Below, in pieces: positions 12,126-23,563 of a DNA stretch of 64,000 nt. Both the position numbers and the translations under genes were made by a program. The stretch's first letter is position 1. The number at the start of each line of letters is the position of its first letter. The DNA comes from Papaver somniferum (taxonomy: Eukaryota; Streptophyta; Magnoliopsida; Ranunculales; Papaveraceae), in the NCBI RefSeq assembly GCF_003573695.1, contig NC_039358.1, positions 157,656,920-157,720,919 on the forward strand. The letters run 5' to 3'. Below the pieces are notes generated by a model. It ran no database searches. It saw only the letters and a list, made by a program, of their open reading frames with translations, and had not been told where the DNA came from.

Positions 12126-12786
12126 TATATATACTATCTTATTTGGGGGAAATCATTCGTGCGCATATTATACTTGTTTAACTAACTTTCTGATCTTGAT
12201 GGTAATATTCTGAATCATGGTTTGTATGGGCACTCTATGTGGATGATGTTATTATTATTGATTAGGATTGTTCTCGCGTCGTCTTCTCCAATGAGTTTGG
12301 CGAGGTTAGGATAATAATTGCTTCTTGTTGCATGAATTGCGGAAGGCTTAGATTCATTACTCTTCCTTTCAGTTACTGTTTATCTTTAGAACTGAAAAAC
12401 ATGTTAGTGATTTCATGAGAGTTATTTGTTTCCATTGGGCATCCCTTTGGGATGATGTGCTTACTCGTTCCCACTTCAGTTTCAGTAATCAGATTGGAGT
12501 GCGCCAAGATATCCGTTTTCGCAGCTTAGTGTTGTAATCGATCTAGTGTTGTCGTGTATCGTTCATTATTCTATAAAACAACATATTTATTTAATCATAT
12601 AACATAAGAGACATTTCAAGTATACTGTATCAGATAGTTTGCTTTTGTTTGTTAGCACTTTATGTGAGTATGGTTCTTAAGATCGATAATCTGGATTGGA
12701 TGCCTATATTAGATTTTAATCCTATTAGCTAAGCAGGTTTAGTATTTGGGGCGTCACATTTCTTTTCAGGTACTCTTGTTGCTGCG

Positions 12787-12934
12787 ATGACATTTTACCG
12801 AGAGGATGTGTCCAGGCCTCTCGGAGAATACATGTATGGACCACAATATCAGGAGATTTAGGAACAAAATCGTCTCAGGTATGGAAATCCTTATTCGCAT
12901 TACTACGAAACTGATGATTATTCACATGAGTACC
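12787..12934 (+). pseudogene. Accessory ORF of element A, 5' part, split by element T
   Basis: ATG at 12787 opens a frame starting MTFYREDVSRPLGEYMYG, rich in Tyr, Asp and Glu. An in-frame TAG at 12859-12861 (codon 25, probably from CAG) breaks it. The frame is cut at 12934 by element T. When the 5-bp target duplication is counted once, the reading frame continues exactly at 29205. No known domain is recognised. The position just after the leader is where gag normally sits. Confidence 0.6.
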
Positions 12935-13807
12935 TGTGGATGGGGGAAAACGATTTGCTGGTTTTTACGGAATTGAAGAGTCGACCGTGTGGAGACTCCT
13001 TGAACCGAGCGAAATGTTGAACCTCACACAGATGCACTGCAAGAAGGGAGTGCTTTAAGTTCGAGAGATCAATCTGTAAGACCCCGGCCTAAACCAAGAA
13101 CAATGGCCGTTCCAGAGTCAATTCGGTCACAAGAGAGGATGGGTTGATCTGTAAGAGGGAAGCTGAGAAATGCGTGAGATGAATGGTGATCTGAGATTGT
13201 AGGTGTGTTGTGAACTCAGCGTGAAAATGCTCTGAATGATTGAATTTTTCTCAATTGAGAGTAATTTCTGTGAGTTCGTGTAGACGACAGATTGTCTGTA
13301 TGAACTTTGATGAGAAATTGCTCTTTTTTGGCGAAATGTTGTTCGAATGTTCGAAAACTGTGGTTCTTTAAATCAGGATCCAGAGACATTTTATAGTGCC
13401 GGAGTTGAAAACACCATGATCCCATGAAGTGTGACAGTTGCTGGAATCAGAGAATGGGAAATGGGGAAATCGTGTTAAAACCAATTACTCATCGTGCGGA
13501 GACTTGGTTAACTTTCCACCCACTACTTTGCTGATTCGTCCAACTGATTGCACGACTTGCTCACATTCTCATCGTGGGTGAACACACGTGTTGTAGACCG
13601 CCAGACCAAAACCCTAGTTAATATCCCCCCATGTGACACGATTGAAATCTCGTGATTGTGGAGTCAGTTGCTGACTTTATGGGACGATGAGTCCATGTAG
13701 CGCTGAGTCGAACATGATTAGCAAATGTTATGAAACTCATGAGTTTAACGTGTCTGCTGGGACAAGGTATCATTATAACCTAAGACGAGCAAAACTGTGT
13801 TGCTAGA

Positions 13808-13975
13808 TTGTTGAATATTGAAAGTTGAACCAATATTCTTTGATTTGAGGAAATATTGCTAATCTGAGCGAATATTGATAATTGAGTAAATATTGCCGGT
13901 TCGAGCGAATATTGCTAGTTCGAGCAAATATTGCTAGTTTGAAAAAATATTGTTCTTTTGATGAATTGTTGGTAG
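13808..13975. repeat. 22-bp minisatellite in the 3' LTR of T
   Basis: About seven degenerate copies of GAGCGAATATTGCTAGTTC-type units. The AATATT centre makes each unit partly palindromic. The counterpart in the other LTR is at 26176-26330. Confidence 0.8.
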
Positions 13976-14689
13976 CTGAACCAAATAAAATATTAATTTA
14001 AGTTACTGACTGCTGAGTCGAGCAAAATAAATATGAATGTTAATCATGGAATCAACATAAAATTATCAGAGTGTTCGAATCTACTCAGAATCACGTTTCT
14101 GCAAAGCTCTGGATTCAAAACCCTAATTTTACCGAGATAATGATTTATTGCAAATCACATGAAACCGACTACATGGGATGACGGGTTCACCATATAACAC
14201 CTAGATGCTCGAATGAGCAAAACACCAAAGTCTCTTGAGGACCAGTTGGTGAAAGAATGATTAAATGCTGGTTCAATCATTTACTGAAATAATGCTCGTG
14301 TGAGCGACAAATCATAAAACCTGTTTTATGGAAAATATGAGGGACCGGCCAAGAGGTCATGAGACCGGATCTTGGTGGCCGTGGGACCAGTAGATGGTCG
14401 TTTGAGCGAACATCCAATTGTTTGGAAAGAGTTCGAACCTAATATGAGCAACTGAGCAAATAGGTTAAAATCATTAAAGCACGCGGGACGAGATGTTTGC
14501 AAGCCTCAGGGTCACCCTTGGTCGGTCAAGAGGATATGCCCGTGCCACCATGATGTTCGTGCTTCAGTCTTGAGAATTTTGATACTTTCTGATGCACGTT
14601 TGAGCAACATTTGGAGAAAATATGCAAAATCCATGGTTTTGCTGAAACCGGCAAAAATACATGAGATGATGGAAATAATAAATAAACAT

Positions 14690-15920
14690 GAAATCACAAG
14701 GTGTGGGACCGGCCACGGCTAGGGCATGGTCGGTCGGATGACACGCGGTCCCACATGCTTTCCCTAGTTTTATGTGATTTCATGTATTTTTCTTTGATTT
14801 TAAGGGAAATTCCATGAAACTGGAGAGTTTGACGAAATTAGGGAACTTCCATGAGATTAGAGACATAAATTAAAATATAAAATAGGGAATGAGAGTGTGG
14901 GACAGGCAATGGCTGTGGCATGGCCGTCCGTCCTATTGGCGCAGGTCCCAAGACACTCTTCCCAATTTTATGTAATTTTGATGATTTTAGATAACTTTTC
15001 ATAAAATCAAAGGGATTTGTTAAAAACCAAGATATTTTGTTGAAATCAGGGAGTTTTCATGAAATCAGGAAAACAAACACCAAATAATAATAAAATAGTG
15101 GGCGTGTGGGACCGGCTAGGGCATGGACGGCCGGCTAGAGCCCGGTTCCACAAGTTTTCCTAATTTTTTAATATTTTTCATGATTTTAGAGAAAATACAT
15201 GAAATTAGGTAATTTTAGGGAAAATTCATAAAATCAAGGAATTTTCATAATTTGAGAAAGAATAATAAAATAATGGGATGTGAGGTGTGGGACTAGCCAC
15301 GGCCAAGGCATGCGGCCGGCCAGCGGTCCCGCGACACCTTTCCCTAATTTTATTATTTTTGATAAATTCATGTGATAAAACACATGAAATTAGGTAATTT
15401 TCATGATTTTAGGGAAAATTCATAAAATTAAGGAATTTTCATAATTTGAGAAAGAATAATAAAATAGTAGGACGTGAGGTGTGGGACCGGCCATGACCAA
15501 GGCATGCGGCCGGCCGGCGGTCCCGTGACACCTTTCCCTAATTTTATTATTTTTAATAAAATCATGTGATTTGGATAAAATACATGAATTTAGGTAATTT
15601 TCATGATTTTAGGAAAAATTCATAAAATCAAGGAATTTTCATAATTTGAGAGAAATAATAAAATAATGGAGACGTGAGGTGTGGGACCGGTCACGGCCAA
15701 GACATGGCCGGCTGGTGCTTGGTCCCGCGACACCTTTCTCTAATTTTATTATTTTTTGATAAAATCATGTGATTTAGATAATTTCTTTGAAATAAACGAA
15801 TTTTGCTCGAACGAGAGGATTTTCATGAGATCGTGAAAATAATAAAAAGATGATAAAATATAAAATTGGGCGCGAGACTGGTTACGACATGACTGGCCGG
15901 CTGGTGAGCCTAGTCCCCTG
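14690..15920. repeat. About 190-bp tandem subrepeats with GC-rich hairpin, 3' LTR of T
   Basis: Seven units each begin with GTGTGGGACCGG, pass through a GGCCGGCC-rich core and close with CGGTCCC(G)CGACAC, which is the inverted complement of the opening. An AT-rich spacer of about 130 bp follows (runs of TTCATAAAATCAAGGAATTT). Unit starts are near 14702, 14897, 15106, 15284, 15479, 15679 and 15865. The hairpin is conserved while spacer length varies. Confidence 0.85.
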
Positions 15921-16806
15921 GCGCTTTTGCTTAATATTTTATTATTATTATTTTCCCTCCCTATTTTGCATAGGTTCCTCATTCGTTCGTATTTTTGAAA
16001 TGCTCGTTCGTGCATTCAAAATGCTGGTCGGTGCATTATCTACTAATTACACTTGCACCATTTTCGTCAGGCTTATTCGATGCTCAGATGCCTGTTTCGT
16101 CGGATATTTATTACTAACCTGTGGAATTCTGCTGGGAAGAACCACAGATTGAAGTAACGAAATATAACGAGGAATCGTAGAATATTGCTGGATATTCTGG
16201 CGATTAATTGACGACTCGTAGAATATTGCTGGATATTTAGACGATTTGAGATAATTAATTGTTGACTCTACACTAGAAGGGCTTCCTGTCTAGGAGCATT
16301 AATTATCTGCGGGTTGAGCAATATGAACTTGCTGGAGTGTCATATTCCTCTTGCATAGTCGGGGAAACCCTGGTTACATCCCGAAGACGTTGTCGCTCTA
16401 TACTAGCAGACATGCTGTCTAGGAGCCGACCAATCTTTCGATTCTATACAGTATGGGATGTGACGTGGCCTCAGCTGAGAGACTACACATCTTCATCTTC
16501 TCCGAGAGACTTTCTCCATCAGAGGTGGCATGAGCTTTCATGCATAGAGACATGAGTCTCGATACTCATCCGATTGCAGGATCTGGAGTAATTACTGAAA
16601 TTGCTCAGTTTTCATAAGATATGCCGCGGTCTCAGCTGAGAGACTACACATCTACACGTACTCTGAGAGATATCCTTCTCAGTCAGAGATTTATGGCATG
16701 AGATTTCACGCTTTAATGAGAGACATGAGCCTCAATACTCATCCGGTTTCCGAATCTGGAGTATAGTTTTACAATTCTACCCTTTTTCGAAAATCCACCA
16801 TCTACA

Positions 16807-16819
16807 TTAAGTCCCCTGC
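16807..16819 (-). promoter_or_regulatory. Polypurine tract of element T
   Basis: Read on the minus strand this is GCAGGGGACTTAA, directly abutting the 3' LTR. It would prime plus-strand DNA synthesis. The same string stands next to LTR D at 61657. Confidence 0.75.
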
Positions 16820-17109
16820 TTAGTGAGTAACAGTCATGTTTCTCAGTCAGCATTGAATGGTGATTTTCCAGGTATAAATAAAAATAAGTAATTGAACTTG
16901 GTCATAAGACAAGATATTACCGGATTTCGACTGAATGAGCAAACCATGGTTTGAGCGGAAACCTTTGTGGCATAATAGAGCGTCATCCAGTGAACATAAA
17001 ACCGTGTAGAACCGCTGGTTCGATGGTGGAACCTTGGTTGGGTTAGGATTCACGGGTCGGACCCAAAAGGGAAATCCTTATGGAATTAGGTTTTGGAAAT
17101 AAAATTAGG

Positions 17110-17118
17110 TATAAAAGG
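17110..17118 (+). promoter_or_regulatory. TATA box of the first antisense gene in element T
   Basis: TATAAAAGG on the plus strand lies about 30 bp before a pyrimidine-rich stretch and 79 bp before an ATG (17197). It is followed by a candidate exon ending in a consensus donor (CCAG|GTACGC, 17274). Confidence 0.5.
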
Positions 17119-17196
17119 TATTAATTCTCTCTATTTTTTTTTCCACGGCCGACCACCATCATCTCTTCCTCCCTCTCCTCACGTCCAGCAGAGAAC

Positions 17197-18742
17197 ATGA
17201 GGTTTCGCCGGCGCACCACCAGCTGCCGAACGGAGCTAGCACCGTCCGGCCAACTTCCGGCCAGCGCCGACCAGGTACGCGGCTAAATTTTTTTTTTGTT
17301 GATTTCATGAGTTGTTCATGTTTTGATCATGTTGAAATTCTGTACATGTGTATAAATTAGCGTGAGTTTTGTAGGAAAACCCTTGTTTTATCAAACGTAT
17401 GTTCGTTCGATCGTTAGTTTTGAAAACTAAATAAAACCCTGATTTATGAGGGATTTTTTTTATATGTGGACTTAGGTCCAGTGATAAAACTTAGTGTATG
17501 AGCTTTCATGTGAACCAAGATTTTACCTTAATAGATGTGAGCTTTCACAAAACCGAAATAAACTCGTTTTTAGAAGACGATGCTTATTCGAGGAAAATAT
17601 GTATATACTTTTATGTATGTGAACCTATGTCCAGTGATAAAACTTTATTTATGAGCTTTCATGAGAGTTAGTATTTTATCACAATAGGTGTGAGCTTTCA
17701 CAAAACTAGCATATACCTTCGTTTTTAATAAAACGCTAATACGAAGGAAAATAGATTTTTTTTATATATATATATGTAGCCGTGATATATTTTATGTGAA
17801 ACATGATGACATATTTTATTCACATGGTTTTGTTCTTATTAGATAAATTCTGAAAATTTATATGAACAAATTGCATTAATTGTTGCTTTGTAAAATCAAG
17901 ACGTGGGTTTTGAGTAACCTTCAAACTAGACAATTTATTTACGATGAAATAGTGTCTTGTTGTAAATTTCATGAGGTCAGTTGTGTGAATGTTCACATTA
18001 TGAAAATTATGTCTATGATTTTATGAGAAAATCATTTTCCATGAACTAATGAAGTGTTGTTCGTTATTGCAGGTTTCAAGGAACGAATTGATTTCGTGTG
18101 CTAACTCTTGTATTGCAACCACTAGTGAAATAGAAAGAGGTAAGATTCAAGAATTACCATTTTGTGGATGAATTTACCTGCATGTCAATAACTCCATGCT
18201 CCTGGTTTCATAAAATGCCGGCTTCCAGCGGTCATAGTTATTCCTCCGGTTCTGACAAAGATCCCAAAGCTCCCATAGCTAAGACGAGAGCCAAGGTAAT
18301 TCGCGATGAGGGAGCAAAGCCCAGCGTACCCTCGAATGAGCGGAGAGTTACTTTCGCCGAACTCATGAAAAGAAAAGCCGAAGATGATGAGAAAGATGCT
18401 CGTCAGCGCACAAAGGATCGAATCCGGCGCAAAATACATAGAGTTGAGGAAAAACGCCAATTCTTGGACGGGGTACCCTCTGATTCTGATGCTGATGCTA
18501 CTGAAGAAGAAACCGCCTGGGGTTTGCCTGATCAGTGTGCCAAAGAATTCGAAAGTCCCATGAACATTGCAGCTGAAGCGGAAGAAGATTCAGATTCAGA
18601 TGATGATTTTTATGCTCATCCAGACGTCACCAATAGTCATGACAGTGATTCCGAAGAAGAGGATTCCGAGAAGGATAGTGATGAAAACTCTGAGAAAGAC
18701 AGTGATGACGAATCTGACAACTCAGATGGATCTGACGAGTAG
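17197..18742 (+). CDS. Antisense gene 1 of element T: acidic protein
   Basis: The clear coding part is 18215-18742 (ATG PASSGHSYSS..., 175 residues; the frame is open from 18164). The N-terminal half is basic and mixed-charge (RRVTFAELMKRKAED, then KDRIRRKIHRVEEKR). The C-terminal third is almost entirely Asp, Glu and Ser. No known domain is recognised; a nuclear or chromatin-associated role is only a guess from the charge pattern. Upstream candidate exons are 17197-17274 (26 codons, phase 0) and 18073-18139, with good donor and acceptor sites (CAG|GTACGC, GCAG|GTTTC, AGAG|GTAAGA). Whether they join the acidic ORF in frame is not settled, and they may be 5' UTR. Additional antisense ORFs between pol and the 3' LTR are known in Tat-lineage elements. 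Confidence 0.5.
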
Positions 18743-19245
18743 CTTTACTTTCGATCTCTTTTTTTTCTTTTTTATTTGAATACTCTCAATCTTCGTAGTA
18801 GATGTCTTCATTCGAACAACTTTATTGAAGTATTTAGGTCTTCCTTTTGAACGAGAGATTTTATTAATGCAAGTTCTTCTTGATTGAATTAAGCAAACCG
18901 AGCCACTCTTCATGCCGAACTCATTGTAATCTCCCTTAACCCTTGTGGTTCTTCATCTTATGAAAATATCCAAACATAAGTGTATAGTACATGGGGCCGT
19001 GTGACTTGCCGATCACAATTAACCTTGGTCAGTCCCCAGTGCACTATTTTACTTCCGCATCTCCAGTTTGACCTTGTTCAAGACTTAGGGTTTCAGTAAA
19101 ACTCGTAACTGAATCGGAGATAAGTGCCTGCTGTATCTTGTATATATCTTTGTAGATTTAGGGTTTATCACTTGCGCCAATATTTCCTCCATTCCTAAGT
19201 TAGTTTCATCACAGAAGAAATTTCGATCATCATACCTCTCATATC

Positions 19246-20231
19246 ATGTCTGCTGATAATACTTCTTCTCAAAACGGACTTCGTCGAAACATGGAGTAGA
19301 AGCGCCCATCTTGGTAAGTTGCACATCTTTTCCATCTCGTTCAGTTGAGGTTACTGATCGTAGAAGATGATTTGTTGCAGGATGACCAGAAGAATCTTTC
19401 TTCTCACAATTCAAGGCCCAAGCGGACTGCTAGAACTCCTGCCCGGTATAGGTCGGCTCCTGCTGAGACTGGATCATCTGTAAGCAATCTTATAATCCTT
19501 GAAATTTTACCATGTCTAATTCAGGCGAAATTAAACACTTCCCGTTCATCACAGGCGGATGTTCGTGTCGTTGTTGATGCTAGAAGGAGAAGGAGTGGAA
19601 AGTCCGTGACTGTGGTCGAGGTTGAAGACAGTGGCAATCGAGCATGTGAAGATTCTGCAGAATCTGTGGAGACAGAAGACAGTGTTCACGCCTGTGAATA
19701 CCCGACAGCTGGACTTCGTTTGAAGCTCCATTGGTTAACACTTTCCCAGACAATGAGATGGGGTGGATTTGTCATTCCCAAGTGCCATGCACCTCTGTAT
19801 ACCAGATCTGGAAAAAGTATGGGCATATTGCTACTACGGAAGTGTGGAAAGGTTTTCTACCCACTCTCTTGACTACAGTTGCAGGGCTGCTACCGATCAT
19901 TGAAGAAATGAACCAAATGCACCTGCGAGACGTCAAGAATCAGGAACTGCACAAGTGGGATGAGATGATTTCCAATTGTGAGATATTGCGATTCAATGTG
20001 AGCTGGCTTCGTCGTCGTCTTGAGATAATTAAGATCCATAAGGCGGCGGAAGCTGCTGATGCGATTTCCATGACCACTGCTTTACTGGAGGAGGAAAAGA
20101 TACTGGCTTTGGAGTCAGCGAGGGTTGAGAAGGCGGTTGAGGATTTGAAGGCAAAGACTAGGATCTTCCAGAAGAAACTCGACAGGGTTTCCTATAGGGA
20201 TTATCCATTGCTGGATGGTTTGTCTGAGTGA
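19246..20231 (+). pseudogene. Antisense gene 2 of element T: PEARLI-4 / MATH-associated coiled-coil-like protein
   Basis: A candidate start at 19246 (MSADNTSSQNGL) meets an in-frame TAG at 19297. Exon-like blocks follow: 19381-19479 (basic, RPKRTARTPARYR), a 75-bp intron with GTAAGC and CACAG, then 19555 onward (VVVDARRRRSGKS). A frameshift near 19715 leads to the best-preserved part, 19731-20231 (166 residues): IWKKYGHIATTEVW, then LLTTVAGLLP, then LRFNVSWLRRRLE and a coiled coil to the end (EKAVEDLKAKTR). This architecture resembles plant PEARLI-4 'phospholipase-like' and MATH-linked coiled-coil proteins. The match is from memory of the family, not a search. It may be a captured host gene or a lineage-specific antisense ORF. 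Its stop lies 3' to 3' against the pol end. Confidence 0.45.
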
Positions 20232-20649
20232 ATATTCAGGAGAGTTGTAATGTTGGTTTCTGACAAGGTAGAATAATCTGATAGTGAGGAGTTTTTGTTC
20301 AATTGATGAATATTTGATGAACGAATGAGCATCTTGCATGCTCTTTGAAGGAAATAAATTACATTTGAGATGTATTTGAAATAAAGGTTAATTATCTGTT
20401 GTTGATCAAGCGTAATAGGCTTTGAGCCATTTTCGTTGATAATATTTCCTTCCTTTCCTCCACTGAGTGCTAAAATTTTGTAGTATCCACTAGACACCGC
20501 TTTGATGATAACATACCCCTTCCCATTTCGGAGAGAATTTGGGAGCAGACATGTCTTGTTGAATGTGCTTTGCTGTCTTTAATACCAAATCTCCTACTTG
20601 AAAAGTTCGGGGTTTTACCATTTTGTTGTAAGCCCTGGATACCCTCTGT
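20201..20649 (-). pseudogene. C-terminal part of the T integrase
   Basis: Frame 20497-20201 (SSGYYKILALSGGK, then KPITLDQQQIINLYF) fits the tail of Tat pol, where a GYY(K/R)I...G motif precedes the last residues. It is out of frame with the integrase core, and the end overlaps the 3' end of antisense gene 2. The true stop is uncertain. Confidence 0.5.
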
Positions 20650-21291
20650 TTATAAGCCTCCACGTACTTTTACTTTAGCTCTCCTTGATTCAAGCATGTC
20701 TAGTTCAGCAACTCTTGACTTGGACACTTCAGCTTCATCCCATTGTATTCCGCTAGCCGCTGCAATCCTTGCTGAAGGAATTTTTATCTCGGCTGGGAGT
20801 ATAGCATCATCCCCATAGACGAGCGAATACGGTGACGTCCCAATTGAGCTCCTTGGTGCAGTTCTGTAAGCCCACAAAGCCATGGGAAGTTGCTCATGCC
20901 ACGATCGTGGATTGTCATGAATTGTTCGACTGATAATCCGGATCAAAGTTTTGTTGGTACTCTCCGCTTGGCCGTTTCCTTGGGGGTAGTATGGTGTGGA
21001 GAAGATTTGTTTAATCCCGTACTCCTTGAGTAATTTCTCGACATCTTGATTGGCGAAAGGAGTCCCATTATCCGTGATGATATGTTTAGGGACGCCGAAT
21101 CTACATATAATATGCTCCTTGATGAAGGCTGCAATAGTTACCCCTGTGGTACCTCTGAGCGGGATTGCTTCGACCCACTTAGTGAAATACTCAGTAGCTG
21201 TGATGATGTATTCATGCTGCTTTGAGGATGCTGGATTGATCTTCCCGATGATATCAAGTCCCCAGCTATAGAAAGGCCATGGACTATTCAC
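20650..21291 (-). pseudogene. Integrase catalytic core of element T
   Basis: 213 residues with the retroviral-type DDE triad: D13 (GLDIIGK), D74 (ITDNGTPF) and E110 (GQAESTNKTL), 35 residues between the last two. HGLP-like and PYYPQGNGQAE strings are typical of plant gypsy integrases. This part is intact, but it overlaps the upstream zinc-finger frame by four bases in another frame, so a frameshift separates them. Confidence 0.92.
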
Positions 21292-21902
21292 AGAGTGTAA
21301 TGGAAGACAAGGGTATGAATGAGATTACCGTGAATCTGGCATTTATGGCACTTCTGAACGTATGCGGCTGCATCATCTTCCATAGTCGGCCAGTAGTATT
21401 TCTCGTGGATTTGGAGAAACAACTTCTTTTTCCCCTGATGTTCTCCTTCATGAGTTTCTTTCAGGACTGTCAGGATTTCATCTTCGGCTAGGCATCTCAA
21501 CAAGTCTCCTCCAAAGCTTTTGCGGTATAAGATTCCGTCAAGAAAAACAAATCTCTTAGCTCTCTGTATGAGTTTGATTGCATCTTTCTTTTCTGGTGGC
21601 GATTGTCTCGAAGATATTCGATGTAAGGCTGCCTCCAGTCCGCTGTGAAGGAGTGTTAGCACCTCCAAATGATGAGGAGGTGTCTGACAATTAGGACAAG
21701 CTCCCTGCAAAGTCCTCGACTGTGCTTCCATGGAAGGCCAATAGTACCCGAGTCTCTGGAGTCTTCTATAAAGTGTTATCACCAGCGTCTGTCCGCACAC
21801 TTCTTGATGCACACTTTCGAGTTTTTCTTTCGCTTCTTCATCACCCAGGCATCGTGATAGAGAGGCATCCGGGTTACGATGGTATAAGGCTCCATGAAGC
21901 AA
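21288..21902 (-). pseudogene. Integrase N-terminal region of T with duplicated HHCC-type zinc finger
   Basis: 204 residues. The canonical finger is residues 151-188 (HEGEHQG...YYWPTMED...CHKCQ). An earlier block, residues 7-73, has the same layout (LYHR, RCL..DE, H, YYWPSME, CPNCQ), so the domain looks duplicated head to tail. Integrase zinc fingers aid multimerisation and DNA binding. A chance frameshift ends this frame just before the catalytic core. Confidence 0.8.
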
Positions 21903-21913
21903 GAAGAAGTTCT

Positions 21914-22615
21914 TCAGTTCTTTAAGGTGATCGTCCCTTCTGTAATGGAGCTCAGTTCATGAATGATAGGTGCTCTCCAGTCATTTGCTTGAGCTTCTTC
22001 AGTTTGATTAAGCCACGTGGATGACACAGCTCGTCTTTGCACTATGATGGATTTCTCTGATCCTTCGAATTGCAACTTGGAGGCAAGAGTCGCTAAGCAA
22101 TCAGCATGCCTATTGTTGGTTCGGCCAGTATGGGTGATGGTCGCGTCGGCGAAATGAGTCAGGAGTCGCTGTGCTTCAGCCCTGAATGGAGCAAGTGTTA
22201 TCTCTTTGAGAGAGTACACCCCATTCATTTGATTGACTAGTAGTTTTGAATCTCCTCTGATCTCCAGATGCATTGCTCCTGCTTGTTTAGCTAAGGATAA
22301 TCCTAGCAAGAAGGCCTCATACTCTGCTGAATTATTTGTACAGTGGAAATCCAGCTTGAATGAGTGTGAGAATACCTCTCCTGATGGCGAGACCAAGACT
22401 ATGCCCGCTCCTCCAGTATCATTACTAGGAGTGGCGGATCCATCAAAGTACAACAACCATGTTTCTTCTTTAACGACTGAGATTCCTGGAAGTTCTCCTG
22501 GTACATCATCTGGTAATGTCGTGGAATCTTCTCCTGGGAACGCTGCTAGTAAATCTGCTACTTCTTGACCTTTTATTGCTTTGGGGGAAACACATACTAT
22601 GTCGAATTCCGACAT
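21914..22615 (-). pseudogene. Archaic-type RNase H (aRNH) of element T
   Basis: 233 residues with a full catalytic set: D58 (YFDGSA), E98 (NSAEYEA), D122 (IRGDSKL) and D172 (RHADCLA). This second RNase H is the hallmark of the Tat lineage, where it was acquired in addition to the gypsy RNase H and removes RNA from the RNA:DNA hybrid. Residues 1-50 link it to the first RNase H. The domain is uninterrupted, but a frame change separates it from the RT frame at about 22630. Confidence 0.92.
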
Positions 22616-22639
22616 CTGAAGCAGCCACTTTACAGGTCT

Positions 22640-23563
22640 TCATATCAGAGCGGGCTTTGAGAGTAAAAACTTTATGGGATCAGCTTTGGATACAAGCACA
22701 ACTCTGTTGGATAGTAAACAATGCCCGAATCTTTGTATTGCATGAGCTAACGCCAGGCATGCTCTTTCAACTTTCGGGTATCTGAGTTGAGCATCCTTCA
22801 TGGTTCGGCTGAAATAGTAAATCGTATGCTCGACGCCTTCTTCGTCTTCTTGAGCCAGTAGTGCTCCAATAACAACATCACTGGAGGCTGTGTATAATAT
22901 TAACGGTCGACCCTGTACTGGAGACCTCATGACTGCAGGTGATAAAAGTATCTGTTGTATTTTCTGAAATGCTTCATGCTGAACATCCATCCACGTGAAA
23001 CTCGCTCCCTTCTTCAGCAGAGGGGTGAACGAAACAATAAGTTGAGCCAATCCTGATATGAAGCGTCTGATGTAATTCACCTTACCCATGAAGCTCTGCA
23101 GTTCCTTCACAGTGCGTGGAGGCATGGTGGAGATGGATTTCGCTTTGTCCGGATCGACTTTGATCCCTTCGGCAGTGACCAAGAATCCCAGAAACTTTCC
23201 AGAAGAAACTCCAAAAGCGCATTTTAGAGGATTCATCTTCAACTTGTATTCTCTGCATCTTTCAAAGACTTGTCTCAGAACTTCTAGATGGGATGTTCGA
23301 GATTTCGATTTCACCACGACATCGTCAACATAATCCTCTACTTGCTTGTGCATCATATCATGAAATATTGCTGTCATGGCTCGTTGGTAGGTGGCGCCAG
23401 CATTCTTCAACCCAAAGGGCATCACAGTGTAATGAAAATTCCCAATGGGAGTGCGAAACGCGGTCTTGGCGGCATCATGTTCGAACATTTTGATTTGGTT
23501 GTACCCACTGTAACCATCCATGAATGAGAACATACCGTGGCCGCTGGTCGCATCAACGAGCAT
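22640..23563 (-). pseudogene. Reverse transcriptase and degenerate first RNase H of element T
   Basis: 307 residues. RT palm motifs: D16 in MDGYSGYNQI and YVDD at 78-81, followed by KCAFGVSSGKFLGF. The first RNase H begins near residue 220 (LILYTASSDVVIGALL). The usual first catalytic Asp is replaced by Thr, consistent with the known decay of the original RNase H in Tat elements after gain of the archaic type. The N-terminal fingers lie upstream in other frames. Confidence 0.93.

Larger units (their letters stand above)
9105..12758 (+). mobile_element. Solo LTR of Del/Tekay type, 5' end missing
   Basis: A 3.65-kb stretch ends in GGGGCGTCACA (12758), typical of long LTRs of Del/Tekay chromoviruses. 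It is followed at once by element A sequence leading to the A start codon. A TATA box (CTATAAAAC, 12571-12579) would leave a short R-U5 of about 150 bp. No protein-coding frame of substance is visible; frames such as 11584-11949 are LTR sequence. The left edge lacks the expected TG start and no 5-bp target duplication was found, so the first bases are deleted. Family assignment rests on length and the terminal string only. Confidence 0.5.
12935..16806 (-). repeat. Element T 3' LTR
   Basis: It matches 25316-29199 along its whole length. The minus-strand TATA box (CTATAAAATG) is at 13387-13396, which places U3 at about 13400-16806 and R-U5 at about 12935-13360. It contains a 22-bp minisatellite (13808-13975), a roughly 190-bp satellite-like array (14690-15920) and two copies of a GGATATT-containing repeat near 16170-16240. 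Confidence 0.92.

Noticed and set aside
15749..16152. Opposing frames repeated in both T LTRs (also 28108-28517)
   Set aside because: They are LTR sequence; the same content appears because the LTRs are duplicates, and no domain is visible.
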